From contig NZ_JAOTEN010000002.1 of assembly GCF_025628965.1 (NCBI RefSeq), forward strand, positions 372,001-436,000: DNA of 64,000 nucleotides, in the 5' to 3' direction. The position numbers and the translations under genes are program-made. The stretch is from Chryseobacterium gilvum. Lineage in GTDB: Bacteria > Bacteroidota > Bacteroidia > Flavobacteriales > Weeksellaceae. The stretch's first letter is position 1, and each line of letters opens with the position of its first letter. Positions 8,738 through 18,152 of the stretch are shown piece by piece. Below the pieces are notes generated by a model. That model ran no database searches, was not told where the DNA came from, and saw nothing but the letters and a program-made list of their open reading frames with translations.

Positions 8738-8777
8738 AATTTAAAGAGCCGGCCTATATAGACCGGCTCTTTAAATT
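8738..8777. terminator. Bidirectional terminator between pepT and thiL
   Basis: A long stem of about 16-17 pairs with one mismatch: the arm ending AAAGAGCCGGCC (to 8754) pairs with GACCGGCTCTTT (from 8761). A-rich and T-rich flanks on either side let it act on both strands, which suits the convergent genes. Confidence 0.85.
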
Positions 8778-8813
8778 ATAACTATTTTCTACTAAAATTA
8801 AATCTTAATTATT

Positions 8814-9869
8814 TTATTGGTTTGCTAAAAAAGCATCCCAACCCTGCGCCGTCAATGCCACCAATTGGTTAGAACCTCTCGCGACCATGAAATTCCCTTC
8901 TTCTTTTTCAACAGCATGGCCGATAATGGTAAAATCCGGGTGGTTTTTTATTTTTTCAAAATCATTCGGCGAAATCGTAAACAGCAGTTCATAATCTTCT
9001 CCCCCACTTAAAGCTGTCATGACAGGATTCAAATTAAAATCATCTGCCGTAGTGATGGTGAGATTATCCATCGGGATTTTCTCTTCATACAATCTGAAAC
9101 CTACTTTCGACTGATCTGAAAGATGAAGGATTTCCGATGCCAAACCGTCTGAAATATCGATCATGGATGTCGGTTTGATATCCAATTGCTCTAATATTCC
9201 TTTGACATCTGTTCTGGCTTCCGGCTTTAGCTGCCTTTCTAAGATATAATCAAAACCTTCCATTTCCGGCTGCATGTTGGGATCGGCGAGGAAAACAGCA
9301 TGTTCCCTTTCCAAAATCTGAAGCCCCATATAAGCACCTCCTAAATCTCCGCTTACGACAAGCAAATCATTGGGTTTTGCGCCATTTCTTTTCACAATGT
9401 TTTCTTCGTCTTCAATTCCGACTGCGGTAATGCTCATGACCAAACCAGCATTGGAACTTGTGGTGTCTCCACCAATCAAGTCTACTTTGTATCTTCCGCA
9501 AGCCGCCTGAATTCCTGAATATAATTCTTCCAGAGCTTCTACCGGGAAACGGTTGGAAACCGCCAAAGAAACCAAAATCTGGGTGGGTGTTGCATTCATC
9601 GCTGCAATATCACTAAGATTTACCACAACCGCTTTGTACCCCAAATGTTTTAACGGAACATATCCTAAATTGAAATGAACGCCTTCTGCCAAAACATCCG
9701 TCGTCAACACCACTTTCTTGTTTCCGGGATTAATTATGGCCGCATCATCTCCTACGCCAACCTCCGAAGATTCGTTAGATAGAGGGAAATGCTCTGTTAA
9801 GTGTTTTATCAGCCCGAATTCTCCTAATTTGGAAATGGGTGTTAATTCCGGTTCTTTATCTTCAAACAT
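8814..9869 (-). CDS. thiL: Thiamine-monophosphate kinase
   Basis: A 351-residue enzyme that phosphorylates thiamine monophosphate to thiamine diphosphate. The AIR-synthase-like fold is evident from the nucleotide and Mg-binding segments VGVGDDAAIINPG, LTTDVLAEGVHFNL and VVNLSDIAAMNATP, and from DLIGGDTTSS and DISDGLASEI. N-terminal ELTPISKLGEFGLIKHLT is typical of Bacteroidetes ThiL. No thiamine-pyrophosphate riboswitch is evident in the 80 bases upstream. No other thi gene is present in the window. Confidence 0.95.
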   Translation of the reverse strand: MFEDKEPELTPISKLGEFGLIKHLTEHFPLSNESSEVGVGDDAAIINPGNKKVVLTTDVLAEGVHFNLGYVPLKHLGYKAVVVNLSDIAAMNATPTQILVSLAVSNRFPVEALEELYSGIQAACGRYKVDLIGGDTTSSNAGLVMSITAVGIEDEENIVKRNGAKPNDLLVVSGDLGGAYMGLQILEREHAVFLADPNMQPEMEGFDYILERQLKPEARTDVKGILEQLDIKPTSMIDISDGLASEILHLSDQSKVGFRLYEEKIPMDNLTITTADDFNLNPVMTALSGGEDYELLFTISPNDFEKIKNHPDFTIIGHAVEKEEGNFMVARGSNQLVALTAQGWDAFLANQ

Positions 9870-9953
9870 AAATTTTTATAATAGTTGGTTGATCATTAAT
9901 AAATGATTCGGAAGAACTTTCATTCTGTCAATCATGTTCCCACTTATTGTTTA

Positions 9954-10445
9954 TTAGTTAAATGTTGCCGGATCAATATTTTCCGGCCGGAAAGGAAGCT
10001 TTTTAAAATCTTCCCTTGTCATTAGAATGGTTTCAGCAGTTTTGTATTTATTCATAGCTTCAACGACATCATCCGGCGGAGAAGTCATTTTTCTCAGCAT
10101 TGTATCAATCCAAACACCAGTGGCTTCTGAGGTGGCACAGTGCGAACCGTCCGGAAGATAAAATTTATGCACAAAACGATAGATTGCAGCATCTTCTGCA
10201 CAACCGTCGATTTCCAGGCTCACGATTACCTTTTGATCAGCAAATATTTCTTTAAAAAAAGAAAACCGTTCGTGCATAATCACAGGACCGATTCCCCATC
10301 GGCTCATCTGCGTAACTCCCATTTTTTCTTTCTTCATAAAAGCCATTCTGGTTTGCGCGCAATACGCTACGTAAGACGAGTTTGCAAGATGCTTATTGGC
10401 GTCAAGATCGCTCCAGCGAACTTCGAATGTATGGTAAAAAATCAT
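9954..10445 (-). CDS. Acyl-CoA thioesterase, 4HBT hotdog family
   Basis: A 163-residue single hotdog-fold protein. The N-terminal EVRWSDLDANKHLANSSYVAY carries the DxxxHxxN arrangement of 4-hydroxybenzoyl-CoA-type thioesterases, with the Asp as probable catalytic residue. These enzymes hydrolyse acyl-CoA or acyl-ACP thioesters; the substrate cannot be told from sequence. The gene is upstream of thiL on the same strand with an 84-base gap, so cotranscription is possible. It is divergent from the flavoprotein gene at 10729. Confidence 0.82.
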   Translation of the reverse strand: MIFYHTFEVRWSDLDANKHLANSSYVAYCAQTRMAFMKKEKMGVTQMSRWGIGPVIMHERFSFFKEIFADQKVIVSLEIDGCAEDAAIYRFVHKFYLPDGSHCATSEATGVWIDTMLRKMTSPPDDVVEAMNKYKTAETILMTREDFKKLPFRPENIDPATFN

Positions 10446-10687
10446 TTAATAATCGTTTTAAATTGAACTTATTCATTAACCACAAAAATGTATCACCGTT
10501 TTCAAATATCTTCGAACAAACAAGAAAGTGTACAACTTTGAAAACATTTACGTTCACGTTAGCGAAAATCAACGTTAAACTAATATGTTGCAAAGGCTTT
10601 TCTGACTTTTGTGGTTATAATTTTACGTTAAAGTTCAAAAATTATAATTCTTCAAATTTACTCAAATAAGATGGGTTATAAAAATTG

Positions 10688-10695
10688 TACTTTTG
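10688..10695 (+). promoter_or_regulatory. Bacteroidetes-type -7 box (TACTTTTG) of the flavoprotein gene
   Basis: Exact TAnnTTTG match 33 bases before the start codon at 10729. The remaining 283-base gap upstream holds nothing else I can recognise, and no convincing TTTG -33 box. Confidence 0.5.
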
Positions 10696-10728
10696 AAAAA
10701 ATAATCTTCAGCATAAGATTAAACAATT

Positions 10729-11931
10729 ATGAAGCAAATTATCATTATCGGGGGCGGTGCAGCAGGATTTTTCTGTGCAGCCAATCTTGACGAAAAGCAA
10801 TATAAAATTACAATTCTTGAGCAGAATTCTGATGTACTGCAGAAAGTGAAAATCTCGGGAGGCGGAAGATGCAACGTGACCCATGCCTGCTTTGACGCAA
10901 AGGAATTGGTGCAGTTTTATCCGCGCGGAAACAAAGAGTTACGGAGTGTCTTTTCTAAATTTCAACCGGGCGATATGATGGAATGGCTTGATCAACGAAA
11001 AGTTTCGGTAAAGGTCGAGCATGACAACAGGGTTTTCCCTGAAAGCAATTCTTCACAGACGATTATCAATACTTTCCTAAACGAAATTCAGGAAAAAAAT
11101 ATTGAAGTAAAGACCAAATGTTCGGTAAAAGAAATTGAAAAGCAGGATGAAAAATATGTTGTAAGAACGAGTCTGGGTGATTTTGAAGCTGATGTTGTCA
11201 TCTACACCACCGGAAGTTCACCGAAATCATTAAAAATGATTGAAAATCTGGGCCATCGTATTGTTGATTTGGTTCCATCTTTATTTACTTTCAATATAAA
11301 AGATGATTTACTGAAAGACTTAGCGGGAACCAGTTTTGAAAATGCAGAAACCTCCATCCCCGCTTTAAAAACGGAAGAAAGCGGGCCTTTACTTATTACG
11401 CATTGGGGACTTTCCGGGCCTGCAATTCTGAAAATTTCGGCGTGGGAAGCCATTAATCTGGCCAAAGTGAAATACCATTTCGAAATTGAGGTTAATTTTA
11501 TTTCGAAAGATATGGATGAAGCGGAAGAATTATTCCAAAATTTTAAACAGTCGAATCCCAAAAAAACCATCGGCCAATCGAAGATTTTTGAGGTGACAAA
11601 CCGTTTTTGGCAGAGAATCCTGGAGGTTTCAAAAGTTGATCTGAATAAACAGATCGCCAATGTTTCAGGAAAAGAAATGCAGGCAATTGTTGAAAACCTC
11701 TGCAAAAAGAAATTTCAGGTCACCGGGAAATCTACTTTTAAAGATGAATTTGTCACCGCAGGAGGCGTAGATTTGAAAGAGATTAATTTTAAAAATATGT
11801 CTTCCAAACTTTTGCCTAATTTCTATATTGCGGGAGAAGTTCTGAATATTGATGCCGTAACCGGCGGATTTAATTTTCAGGCTTGCTGGAGTGAAGCTTG
11901 GCTAATTTCGCAGGACTTGAATAACAATTAA
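10729..11931 (+). CDS. FAD-dependent oxidoreductase, HI0933/YhiN (BaiN) family
   Basis: A 400-residue flavoprotein. The dinucleotide-binding motif GGGAAG is at residues 8-13, the second family signature KISGGGRCNVTH follows near residue 45, and the C-terminal FAD-contact segment is FYIAGEVLNIDAVTGGFNFQ. An insert domain in the middle is typical. Substrates of most members are unknown; one gut homologue has been linked to bile-acid dehydroxylation, which cannot be carried over here. It is followed 11 bases later by a small secreted TonB-C-like gene, so they may form an operon. Confidence 0.9.
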   Translation: MKQIIIIGGGAAGFFCAANLDEKQYKITILEQNSDVLQKVKISGGGRCNVTHACFDAKELVQFYPRGNKELRSVFSKFQPGDMMEWLDQRKVSVKVEHDNRVFPESNSSQTIINTFLNEIQEKNIEVKTKCSVKEIEKQDEKYVVRTSLGDFEADVVIYTTGSSPKSLKMIENLGHRIVDLVPSLFTFNIKDDLLKDLAGTSFENAETSIPALKTEESGPLLITHWGLSGPAILKISAWEAINLAKVKYHFEIEVNFISKDMDEAEELFQNFKQSNPKKTIGQSKIFEVTNRFWQRILEVSKVDLNKQIANVSGKEMQAIVENLCKKKFQVTGKSTFKDEFVTAGGVDLKEINFKNMSSKLLPNFYIAGEVLNIDAVTGGFNFQACWSEAWLISQDLNNN

Positions 11932-11942
11932 AAAATACATTT

Positions 11943-12368
11943 ATGAAAAAAACTTTAATCTCAATACTATTTTTAGGTTTCACCCTAATTTTTTCCCAAA
12001 ACAAAATTTCAGACATCAATAAAACTTTTGAACTTGAAAAGAAAGATAATTTGTACCAAGAAGTAGATAAAGTCGATTCACCCGCTGTATATCCTGGAGG
12101 AATCAGTGCTTTCAGAAATAATTTTGCCAAAACTTTTAACAGCAGCAATATCAATGTAAGAGGCAGAATAAAATCTGAAGCTCGATTTGTAGTTTCTGAA
12201 GAAGGAAACATGAGTGATATCGTGATTATTGGAGATAATAAATCAATGAATAGAGAAATGGAACGTGTTATAAAAGCAATGGCAAAAACAAAATGGAAAC
12301 CTGCTGAAATAGACGGAAAACCTGTAAAATTCAGATTCAGATTACCTATTACAATGAGTTTCGAATAA
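11943..12368 (+). CDS. Small secreted TonB-C-terminal-like protein
   Basis: A 141-residue protein with a signal peptide ending in LIFSQ (about residue 19), then the motif PAVYPGGISAFRNNF and a domain resembling the TonB C-terminus (ARFVVSEEGNMSDIVIIGDN, then WKPAEIDGKPVKFRFRLPI). It has no transmembrane anchor after cleavage and no Pro/Lys-rich spacer, so it is not a classical energy transducer. A paralogue with the same PGG motif is at 14510. Function unknown; a soluble periplasmic partner of the Ton system or a free-standing copy of the fold are both possible. Confidence 0.78.
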   Translation: MKKTLISILFLGFTLIFSQNKISDINKTFELEKKDNLYQEVDKVDSPAVYPGGISAFRNNFAKTFNSSNINVRGRIKSEARFVVSEEGNMSDIVIIGDNKSMNREMERVIKAMAKTKWKPAEIDGKPVKFRFRLPITMSFE

Positions 12369-12377
12369 GTTTATCCC

Positions 12378-13016
12378 ATGTTTTCAACAAAAAAAAGCAT
12401 GTCGAATCTCTTTAAAATCCTTTTCATCATCGGATTCGCATATTTCTTTTGGCTCATGCTTAAAATTACTCTAGAATACATTCCTTTTGATCCCAATGTC
12501 AGCTTTTTAATGATCAAACAAACGGAAGTTGCTGAACGACCGGAATATCTTTACTTTTTTTTCACGCATGTTTACACCAGTATTTTTGTTTTACTGAGCG
12601 GGTTTTTAGCCATTCTAAGAAAAGATTTCATCTTAAAAAACTTTCACAGAAATATTGGAAAATTATACATTTTTCTGATCTTATTTTTCGCAGCACCATC
12701 CGGGATTTATATGGGGATTTTTGCCAATGGCGGGGTTTTTTCAAAAATATCATTCGTGATTTTAGGCTGTCTCTGGTGGTTTTGTACTTTTAAAGCGTAT
12801 CGGTTTGCAAGACAGAAAAAATTTAAGGAACATCAACAGTGGATGTGGCGAAGTTTTGCATTAACAGTTTCTGCCATTACCCTGAGAATGTGGAAGGTTT
12901 TTATTGTATATTTATTCCACCCGAATCCGATGGATGTGTATCAGATTATTGCATGGCTCGGCTGGGTTCCCAATATCCTCATCATCGAATATTTAATCTC
13001 AAAAAAACATATATGA
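12378..13016 (+). CDS. DUF2306-type integral membrane protein
   Basis: A 212-residue protein with about five to six transmembrane segments and the features of DUF2306: FFFTHVYTSIFVLLSGFLA, then HRNIGKLYIF and a conserved HQQWMWRSFALT near the end. Histidines in these segments suggest a haem- or metal-linked role as in related four-helix membrane proteins, but this is inference. It begins 9 bases after the preceding TonB-like gene, and its TGA stop overlaps the ATG of the following lipoprotein gene (ATGA), so translation of the two is coupled. Confidence 0.8.
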   Translation: MFSTKKSMSNLFKILFIIGFAYFFWLMLKITLEYIPFDPNVSFLMIKQTEVAERPEYLYFFFTHVYTSIFVLLSGFLAILRKDFILKNFHRNIGKLYIFLILFFAAPSGIYMGIFANGGVFSKISFVILGCLWWFCTFKAYRFARQKKFKEHQQWMWRSFALTVSAITLRMWKVFIVYLFHPNPMDVYQIIAWLGWVPNILIIEYLISKKHI

Positions 13017-13933
13017 AAATTTTAAAATTAACGTTCGTCTCCTTATTCACTGTCATTTTAGTGGCCTGTAAAAAAGAGGCCGATGTAAAAAACGCTAAGA
13101 ATGATACGCTGATGGTAAAAAAAGATTCTGCAGTCATTCCGGAAACCCATAAAGAATATTACGGCATTTATACCGGTGAATTTGCCGGAAAAGCGAGAAT
13201 GCACGATAGCGAAACCGATGAATATTATGAAGGAACCGATTACAAAAAAATCTCTTTGAAGATCAACCGAATCACCAAAGACAGTGTGTACGGACAAAGT
13301 ATTGTGAATGGAAATCAGCGTCCTTTCAGAGGGATTTTTAATGAGGCTTCAAAAACTTTTGTGCTTGATGAGCCGGGAAATGATAAAACCGACGGACGGT
13401 TTGAGGTGAAACTTAAAAACGACAGCCTAACCGGAAAATGGACCGCTTTTAACACGAAAGCCGTAAACGCGCCTTCTAAAATGCTGAAGCTGACAAAAAA
13501 AGAATTTGTATACAATCCTAATTTTATGCTGGATGAAAATTCTGACCTCATCGATTGGGAAAATCCGAAAGATTTTACCGAAAAATATACCGATGAAGAA
13601 TCCGGAAAGACAGAAACCTATACTTCTTCTAAAAACAGAATCGCTTCAGAGGCTGTCTTCAGAATAAATGCTTCCAAACAAAAATTAACGGAAAAAGATC
13701 TTAAAAACCTGAGAAAGCTGGATCTGGAAATCATTAAAAATTCAGTTTTTGCGAGACACGGCTATTCATTTAAGAAAGCAACCTACAGAAACTTTTTTGA
13801 ACAGACCGAATGGTATATTCCTGTTTCCGCCAATGTAGACAACGACCTTTCGCCGATGGAAAAAGAAAATGTTGTGCTTTTGAACCGTTTCATTAAATAT
13901 GCGGAAGACAAATATGACAGTTTTGGAAGATAA
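13013..13933 (+). CDS. Lipoprotein with C-terminal YARHG domain
   Basis: A 306-residue protein. The signal peptide ends in VILVAC, a lipobox with Cys about residue 19, so it is predicted to be lipid-anchored. The middle has a beta-rich region (YYGIYTGEFAGKARMH, then FRGIFNE), and the C-terminus carries the YARHG domain, seen as IIKNSVFARHGYSFKKATYRNFFEQTEWY followed by LSPMEKENVVLLNRF. YARHG domains are extracellular and of unknown function. The start at 13013 overlaps the previous stop; a longer frame from 12839 would run through the previous gene and lacks a signal peptide. Confidence 0.85.
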   Translation: MKILKLTFVSLFTVILVACKKEADVKNAKNDTLMVKKDSAVIPETHKEYYGIYTGEFAGKARMHDSETDEYYEGTDYKKISLKINRITKDSVYGQSIVNGNQRPFRGIFNEASKTFVLDEPGNDKTDGRFEVKLKNDSLTGKWTAFNTKAVNAPSKMLKLTKKEFVYNPNFMLDENSDLIDWENPKDFTEKYTDEESGKTETYTSSKNRIASEAVFRINASKQKLTEKDLKNLRKLDLEIIKNSVFARHGYSFKKATYRNFFEQTEWYIPVSANVDNDLSPMEKENVVLLNRFIKYAEDKYDSFGR

Positions 13934-13936
13934 TTT

Positions 13937-14326
13937 CTATTCCAACTTTTTGTGATGATTTATTTTTACAAATAGTAAAAGAATAAAGCATCCTGTTGCA
14001 TAACACACAATATCAATCCAGGAAAAAGAATTTCCGATCACAATATACATGAGGCTTCCTTTACGGAAGCCTAATTTTTCGGCAATATTAAAAAACTGGG
14101 CAAATTCTATTAAACAGGAAAACATAAAAATCCCGAAAATGAGTTTGTAAACATCTGTCTTAAAAAAGCTTCTAATGAAAGTGTATAAAAGAATTACTAC
14201 AATAACATCTCCCAAATAGGCTCTGATAAAGAAATTGTCTTTGAGTTTGGTAGCTATCAAAACTTCAATTAAAAAAATGATAATTGTTGCTATGAAATAT
14301 TTTAAGTTAAATTGAAAAGTCATCAT
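13937..14326 (-). CDS. DUF2809 family small membrane protein
   Basis: A 129-residue protein with four hydrophobic segments. FIRAYLGDVIVVILLYTFIRSF and the later GNSFSWIDIVCYATGC are the recognisable DUF2809 segments. The family is of unknown function and resembles VanZ-like membrane proteins in size and layout. It converges with the YARHG lipoprotein gene with only 3 bases between the two stop codons. Upstream lies a 180-base gap before the next TonB-like gene. Confidence 0.78.
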   Translation of the reverse strand: MMTFQFNLKYFIATIIIFLIEVLIATKLKDNFFIRAYLGDVIVVILLYTFIRSFFKTDVYKLIFGIFMFSCLIEFAQFFNIAEKLGFRKGSLMYIVIGNSFSWIDIVCYATGCFILLLFVKINHHKKLE

Positions 14327-14509
14327 GGTTTTTAAAAACTAAGCTAATTTATTTTAAAAAACTGAAATCATTTCTATATTTCAACATATTTGTAAAATTC
14401 CAGAATAGTAATAGGAAAAGGCATTGAAAAGTGCGAAATTACATTGGTATTATGTTTGATTGATTTTTATAGAGTAAATTCATTTTTACGGCAGTTTAAA
14501 AACCAATCA

Positions 14510-14959
14510 ATGAAAAAAGCATTATTTTTATTCGGAATAATCTGTAGTATTTTCTGTTTTTCCCAGAAAAATCAGGCCAAAAACCCAGTTTATACTCATA
14601 TTTCTGAAATCCCAAATTATGCTGTTTTGAAAACCCGTTTAAAACTGGATGATGTAGCGGTAAAAGCTGATCAGGCTCCGGAATTTCCCGGAGGAATGGC
14701 TTTATTTAAAAGGCTTTTTACTGAAAAAATGGATAACGTAGAGCTCAAAAACAACCAGAAACTCGATACCCGAATATATTTTATTGTTGAAAAAGACGGA
14801 TATATCCGTAATGTTGTAGCATTAGGAAGCGATAAAAAACATACAGAAGCCGCAGAATTAGGACTGAAAAGAGTTTTCATCCGTTGGAAACCGGCTATGA
14901 TTGGGGATAAAAAGGTGCGTTATCTCTATACTTTTCCTTTAACCACTAAGAAATACTAA
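14510..14959 (+). CDS. Small secreted TonB-C-terminal-like protein, second copy
   Basis: A 149-residue protein with a signal peptide ending in IFCFSQ and a TonB-C-like domain (TRIYFIVEKDGYIRNVVALGSD, then RWKPAMIGDKKVRYLYTFPL). The linker motif PEFPGGMALFKRLF matches PAVYPGGISAF of the protein at 11943, so the two are paralogues about 2.5 kb apart. The start is set at 14510 because the longer frame from 14444 puts 22 residues before the signal peptide. Its stop codon overlaps by 3 bases the stop of the convergent mutS. Confidence 0.78.
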   Translation: MKKALFLFGIICSIFCFSQKNQAKNPVYTHISEIPNYAVLKTRLKLDDVAVKADQAPEFPGGMALFKRLFTEKMDNVELKNNQKLDTRIYFIVEKDGYIRNVVALGSDKKHTEAAELGLKRVFIRWKPAMIGDKKVRYLYTFPLTTKKY

Positions 14960-17544
14960 CCGCCGATCATCTTTTTAATAGAATTCAGCTTCATCAGAGC
15001 TTCAATCGGTGTCAAAGTATTGATGTCAATTTTTGTCAATTCTTCCCTAATATTTTCCAGAACAGGATCGTCCAGCTGAAAAAAAGAAAGCTGCATGTTT
15101 TCTTCGGTCACTCTTTTAATATTTTCGGATGACCCGCTTTGAGCACGGCTGTTTTCGAGTGTGGTGAGAATTTCATTGGCTCTGTTGACCACTTTGGAAG
15201 GCATTCCTGCCAGTTTTGCCACATGAATCCCGAAACTGTGCTCACTTCCTCCAGAAATCAGTTTTCGTAAAAAAATGATATTTCCTTTATTTTCCTGAAT
15301 GGAAACATGAAAATTTTTCACCCGTTCAAACGTAACGGTCATTTCGTTCAGTTCGTGATAATGCGTTGCAAACAAAGTTTTTGCCTGGGTCGGATGTTGG
15401 TGAAGATATTCCGCGATTGCCCATGCAATAGAAACTCCATCGTATGTGGAGGTTCCGCGGCCGATTTCGTCTAATAAAATCAGACTGCGCTCTGAAATGT
15501 TATTTAAAATATAAGCGGCTTCATTCATTTCCACCATAAAAGTAGATTCGCCGGCAGAAATATTATCGCTTGCTCCTACTCTTGTAAAAATTTTATCCAG
15601 AACCCCGATCTCAGCATATTTTGCCGGGACAAAACTTCCGATTTGCGCCATTAAACATACTATTGCCGTTTGCCGGAGAATTGCTGATTTTCCGGCCATG
15701 TTTGGTCCGGTAACCATGATGATCTGCTGAGAATCTTTATCTAAGTAAATATCATTCGGAATATACTTTTCTCCTAAAGGAAGCGCATTTTCAATAATAG
15801 GATGTCGCGCTTCCTTTAAATCAATGGAAAAGCCCTCGTTTAAAACCGGTTTCGTGTAGCTTTCGGAAACAGCCAGTTCGGACAATCCTACAGCAACGTC
15901 CAGCTGTGCAATGATAGTGGAGTTTTCCTGAATCTTGTCAATATAGATCATCGTATCAGAACACACTTTACGGTACAGCTGATTTTCAAGGATGCTAATT
16001 TTTTCTTCGGCGCCCAGAATCTGGCTTTCGTATTCTTTCAGCTCTTCAGTGATGTATCTTTCTGCATTTACAAGCGTCTGCTTTCTGATCCAGTCAGCCG
16101 GAACTTTATCTTTATGGGTATTTCTTACTTCAATAAAATATCCGAAAACATTATTAAAATCAATTTTCAGACTGGTAATTCCGGTGCGTTCTACTTCCCG
16201 TTGACACATTTCATCCAGAAAACCACGGCCTTTATTCTGCAGACCTCTGAGATGATCCAGCTCTTCTGAAATATTTTGTTTAATTACATTTCCTTTGGCA
16301 AGATGTACAGGAAGCTCATCATTCAGATGATTTTCAAGCAGTTCAATTAATTCATTTAAAGAATTTAATGGTTCCAGCCATGCCAAAACATCGGCATGCG
16401 GATGAATCAATTCTTTAATTTTCTTAATATTGATTAAACTTTGACGAAGATATCCCAGTTCTTTGGGGCAGATTTTTTCAGAAGCCAGTTTTCCCATCAA
16501 CCGGTCTAAATCTGAAACAGCTCTTAAAAGTTGTGAAATCTCATATTTAAGAGAATCGTTTTCGTTCAAAAAATCAATTAAAGAAAGTCTTCTTCCGATT
16601 TCGTTCACCGATTTCAGCGGAAGAATAATTCTTCTTCTGAGCAGTCTTCCGCCCATCGGAGTAGAAGTCCTGTCAATAATATCAAGCAGCGATTTTCCTT
16701 TCGGATGGCTTGGATAGACGATTTCTAAGTTTCTCAGTGTAAAATGATCCATCATCAGATAATCTTCCTGCGGAATGATCTTTATTTTGGTAATATGCGC
16801 CAATAATTTGTGATGGGTATCTTCTACCAAATACGCAAAAATGGCTCCTGCTGCTGTAATTGCCAACGGCAGCTCTTCTACCCCGAAACCTTTTAACGAA
16901 TTGGTTTTAAATTGATTGGTAAGTTTTTCGTACGCAAAATTGTATTGAAACGCCCAGTCTTCCAGTTTGAAAGCATTCCTGTTTTTGAGCTGATCAGGAA
17001 TCTGTACACTTCTCTGATAGATAATTTCACTGGGATCAAATGTGTTGATGATGTGTAAAATTTTCTCAAGATTTCCTTCGGTGACTAAAAATTCTCCTGT
17101 AGACACATCTACCAAAGCGATTCCGTATTTTTCTTTTTCTTTATGAAGCGAAAGCAGGAAATTATTCTTTTTTGAGGTTAAAACTTGGTCATTGAAAGTC
17201 ACTCCGGGAGTCACCAGTTCTGTAACACCTCGCTTTACGATTCCTTTCACGGTTTTCGGGTCTTCCAGCTGATCACAGATGGCAACACGGATTCCGGCTC
17301 TTACCAGTTTCGGCAGATAAGAATCTACCGAATGATGCGGAAAACCGGCCAGCTCGATATGACCGTCTCCATTGGCTCTTTTTGTAAGAACAATTCCTAA
17401 AATCTGGGACGTTCTCACCGCATCCTGACCGAAAGTTTCGTAAAAATCTCCTACTCTGAACAGCAAAAGCGCATCAGGATATTTTGCCTTGATGGTATTG
17501 TACTGCGTCATTAACGGAGTTTCTTTTTTCGCTGCCTTTGCCAT
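14956..17544 (-). CDS. mutS: DNA mismatch repair protein MutS
   Basis: An 862-residue MutS of full length. The mismatch-contacting Phe-x-Glu is in VGDFYETFG near residue 33, the connector and lever domains follow, and the ATPase has Walker A TGPNMAGKSAI, Walker B LILLDEIGRGTSTYDG and the signature segment FATHYHELNEM. It recognises mispaired and unpaired bases and recruits MutL, which is not in this window. It is transcribed alone. The 3' end overlaps the stop of the convergent TonB-like gene. Confidence 0.98.
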   Translation of the reverse strand: MAKAAKKETPLMTQYNTIKAKYPDALLLFRVGDFYETFGQDAVRTSQILGIVLTKRANGDGHIELAGFPHHSVDSYLPKLVRAGIRVAICDQLEDPKTVKGIVKRGVTELVTPGVTFNDQVLTSKKNNFLLSLHKEKEKYGIALVDVSTGEFLVTEGNLEKILHIINTFDPSEIIYQRSVQIPDQLKNRNAFKLEDWAFQYNFAYEKLTNQFKTNSLKGFGVEELPLAITAAGAIFAYLVEDTHHKLLAHITKIKIIPQEDYLMMDHFTLRNLEIVYPSHPKGKSLLDIIDRTSTPMGGRLLRRRIILPLKSVNEIGRRLSLIDFLNENDSLKYEISQLLRAVSDLDRLMGKLASEKICPKELGYLRQSLINIKKIKELIHPHADVLAWLEPLNSLNELIELLENHLNDELPVHLAKGNVIKQNISEELDHLRGLQNKGRGFLDEMCQREVERTGITSLKIDFNNVFGYFIEVRNTHKDKVPADWIRKQTLVNAERYITEELKEYESQILGAEEKISILENQLYRKVCSDTMIYIDKIQENSTIIAQLDVAVGLSELAVSESYTKPVLNEGFSIDLKEARHPIIENALPLGEKYIPNDIYLDKDSQQIIMVTGPNMAGKSAILRQTAIVCLMAQIGSFVPAKYAEIGVLDKIFTRVGASDNISAGESTFMVEMNEAAYILNNISERSLILLDEIGRGTSTYDGVSIAWAIAEYLHQHPTQAKTLFATHYHELNEMTVTFERVKNFHVSIQENKGNIIFLRKLISGGSEHSFGIHVAKLAGMPSKVVNRANEILTTLENSRAQSGSSENIKRVTEENMQLSFFQLDDPVLENIREELTKIDINTLTPIEALMKLNSIKKMIGG

Positions 17545-17647
17545 TACAATCGTTCTTGAATTGGGTTGGTAAAAGTAAGAAATAAAATCCTTGAGGCAAA
17601 TTGGTTTTTGATGCTTAAAATAATTTAAAAATACTATTTTATTTAAA

Positions 17648-18022
17648 TTAATTAATACAATCTAAAGTATCAAAATCCACATATAATTGTGCAGTACCAT
17701 AGTTATCAATTGTTACCCATTTATAGTTTGTAAGTATATATGTATTTCCTTTATCTAATTCTACCCATTCATCAATTCCTTTCGCTGCATTTTTCACATC
17801 TTTCTTTGCAGTAAAACCTATAGGAGCAGCATAGCTTCTTGCTTTTATTAAATATTTACACTTTTCGATAGAAACCAAGGTAGTAATTTCACTCTGCAAA
17901 ACAAGTTTTGACTTTGTAAATGTCGAGAGATCTTTGTTCAACTTCGCAGGTGTGTAAGAATTTTGGCATTTAAAAAGACAGATTGGAGATATAAAAAATA
18001 AACTTACATAAAATATTTTCAT
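17648..18022 (-). CDS. Hypothetical secreted protein
   Basis: A 124-residue protein with an N-terminal hydrophobic stretch (KIFYVSLFFISPICLFKC) that looks like a signal peptide; a Cys at residue 19 could be a lipobox cysteine but the residues before it (LFK) are not a good lipobox. The rest has no domain I recognise; two Cys (one near the middle, one three residues from the end) could pair. The sequence is more AT-rich than the mutS gene before it. It stands between mutS and the bestrophin gene. Confidence 0.6.
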   Translation of the reverse strand: MKIFYVSLFFISPICLFKCQNSYTPAKLNKDLSTFTKSKLVLQSEITTLVSIEKCKYLIKARSYAAPIGFTAKKDVKNAAKGIDEWVELDKGNTYILTNYKWVTIDNYGTAQLYVDFDTLDCIN

Positions 18023-18105
18023 AAAATTTAGATTTAATTATTAAATATACTACCTGATTACATATATATTAATTCAATACAACATTTAATTCAAAATAAA
18101 ATTAG

Positions 18106-18135
18106 TTTTTTGAATTTTATAAAAATTTATCTTTG
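18106..18135 (+). promoter_or_regulatory. Promoter of the bestrophin gene
   Basis: TATCTTTG (18128-18135) is an exact TAnnTTTG -7 box, 17 bases before the start codon. A T-run ending in TTTG (to 18112) lies 15 bases upstream of it, shorter than the 20 bases seen at the tRNA promoter in this window, so the -33 assignment is tentative. Confidence 0.6.
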
Positions 18136-18152
18136 CACAAGACATACAAGCC

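Noticed and set aside
9870-9953. TPP riboswitch upstream of thiL
   Set aside because: No CUGAGA-type conserved core is present and the gap is too short to hold a full aptamer.
12839-13012. N-terminal extension of the YARHG lipoprotein
   Set aside because: It would overlap most of the end of the DUF2306 gene in another frame and hide the lipoprotein signal peptide; the ATG at 13013 fits better.
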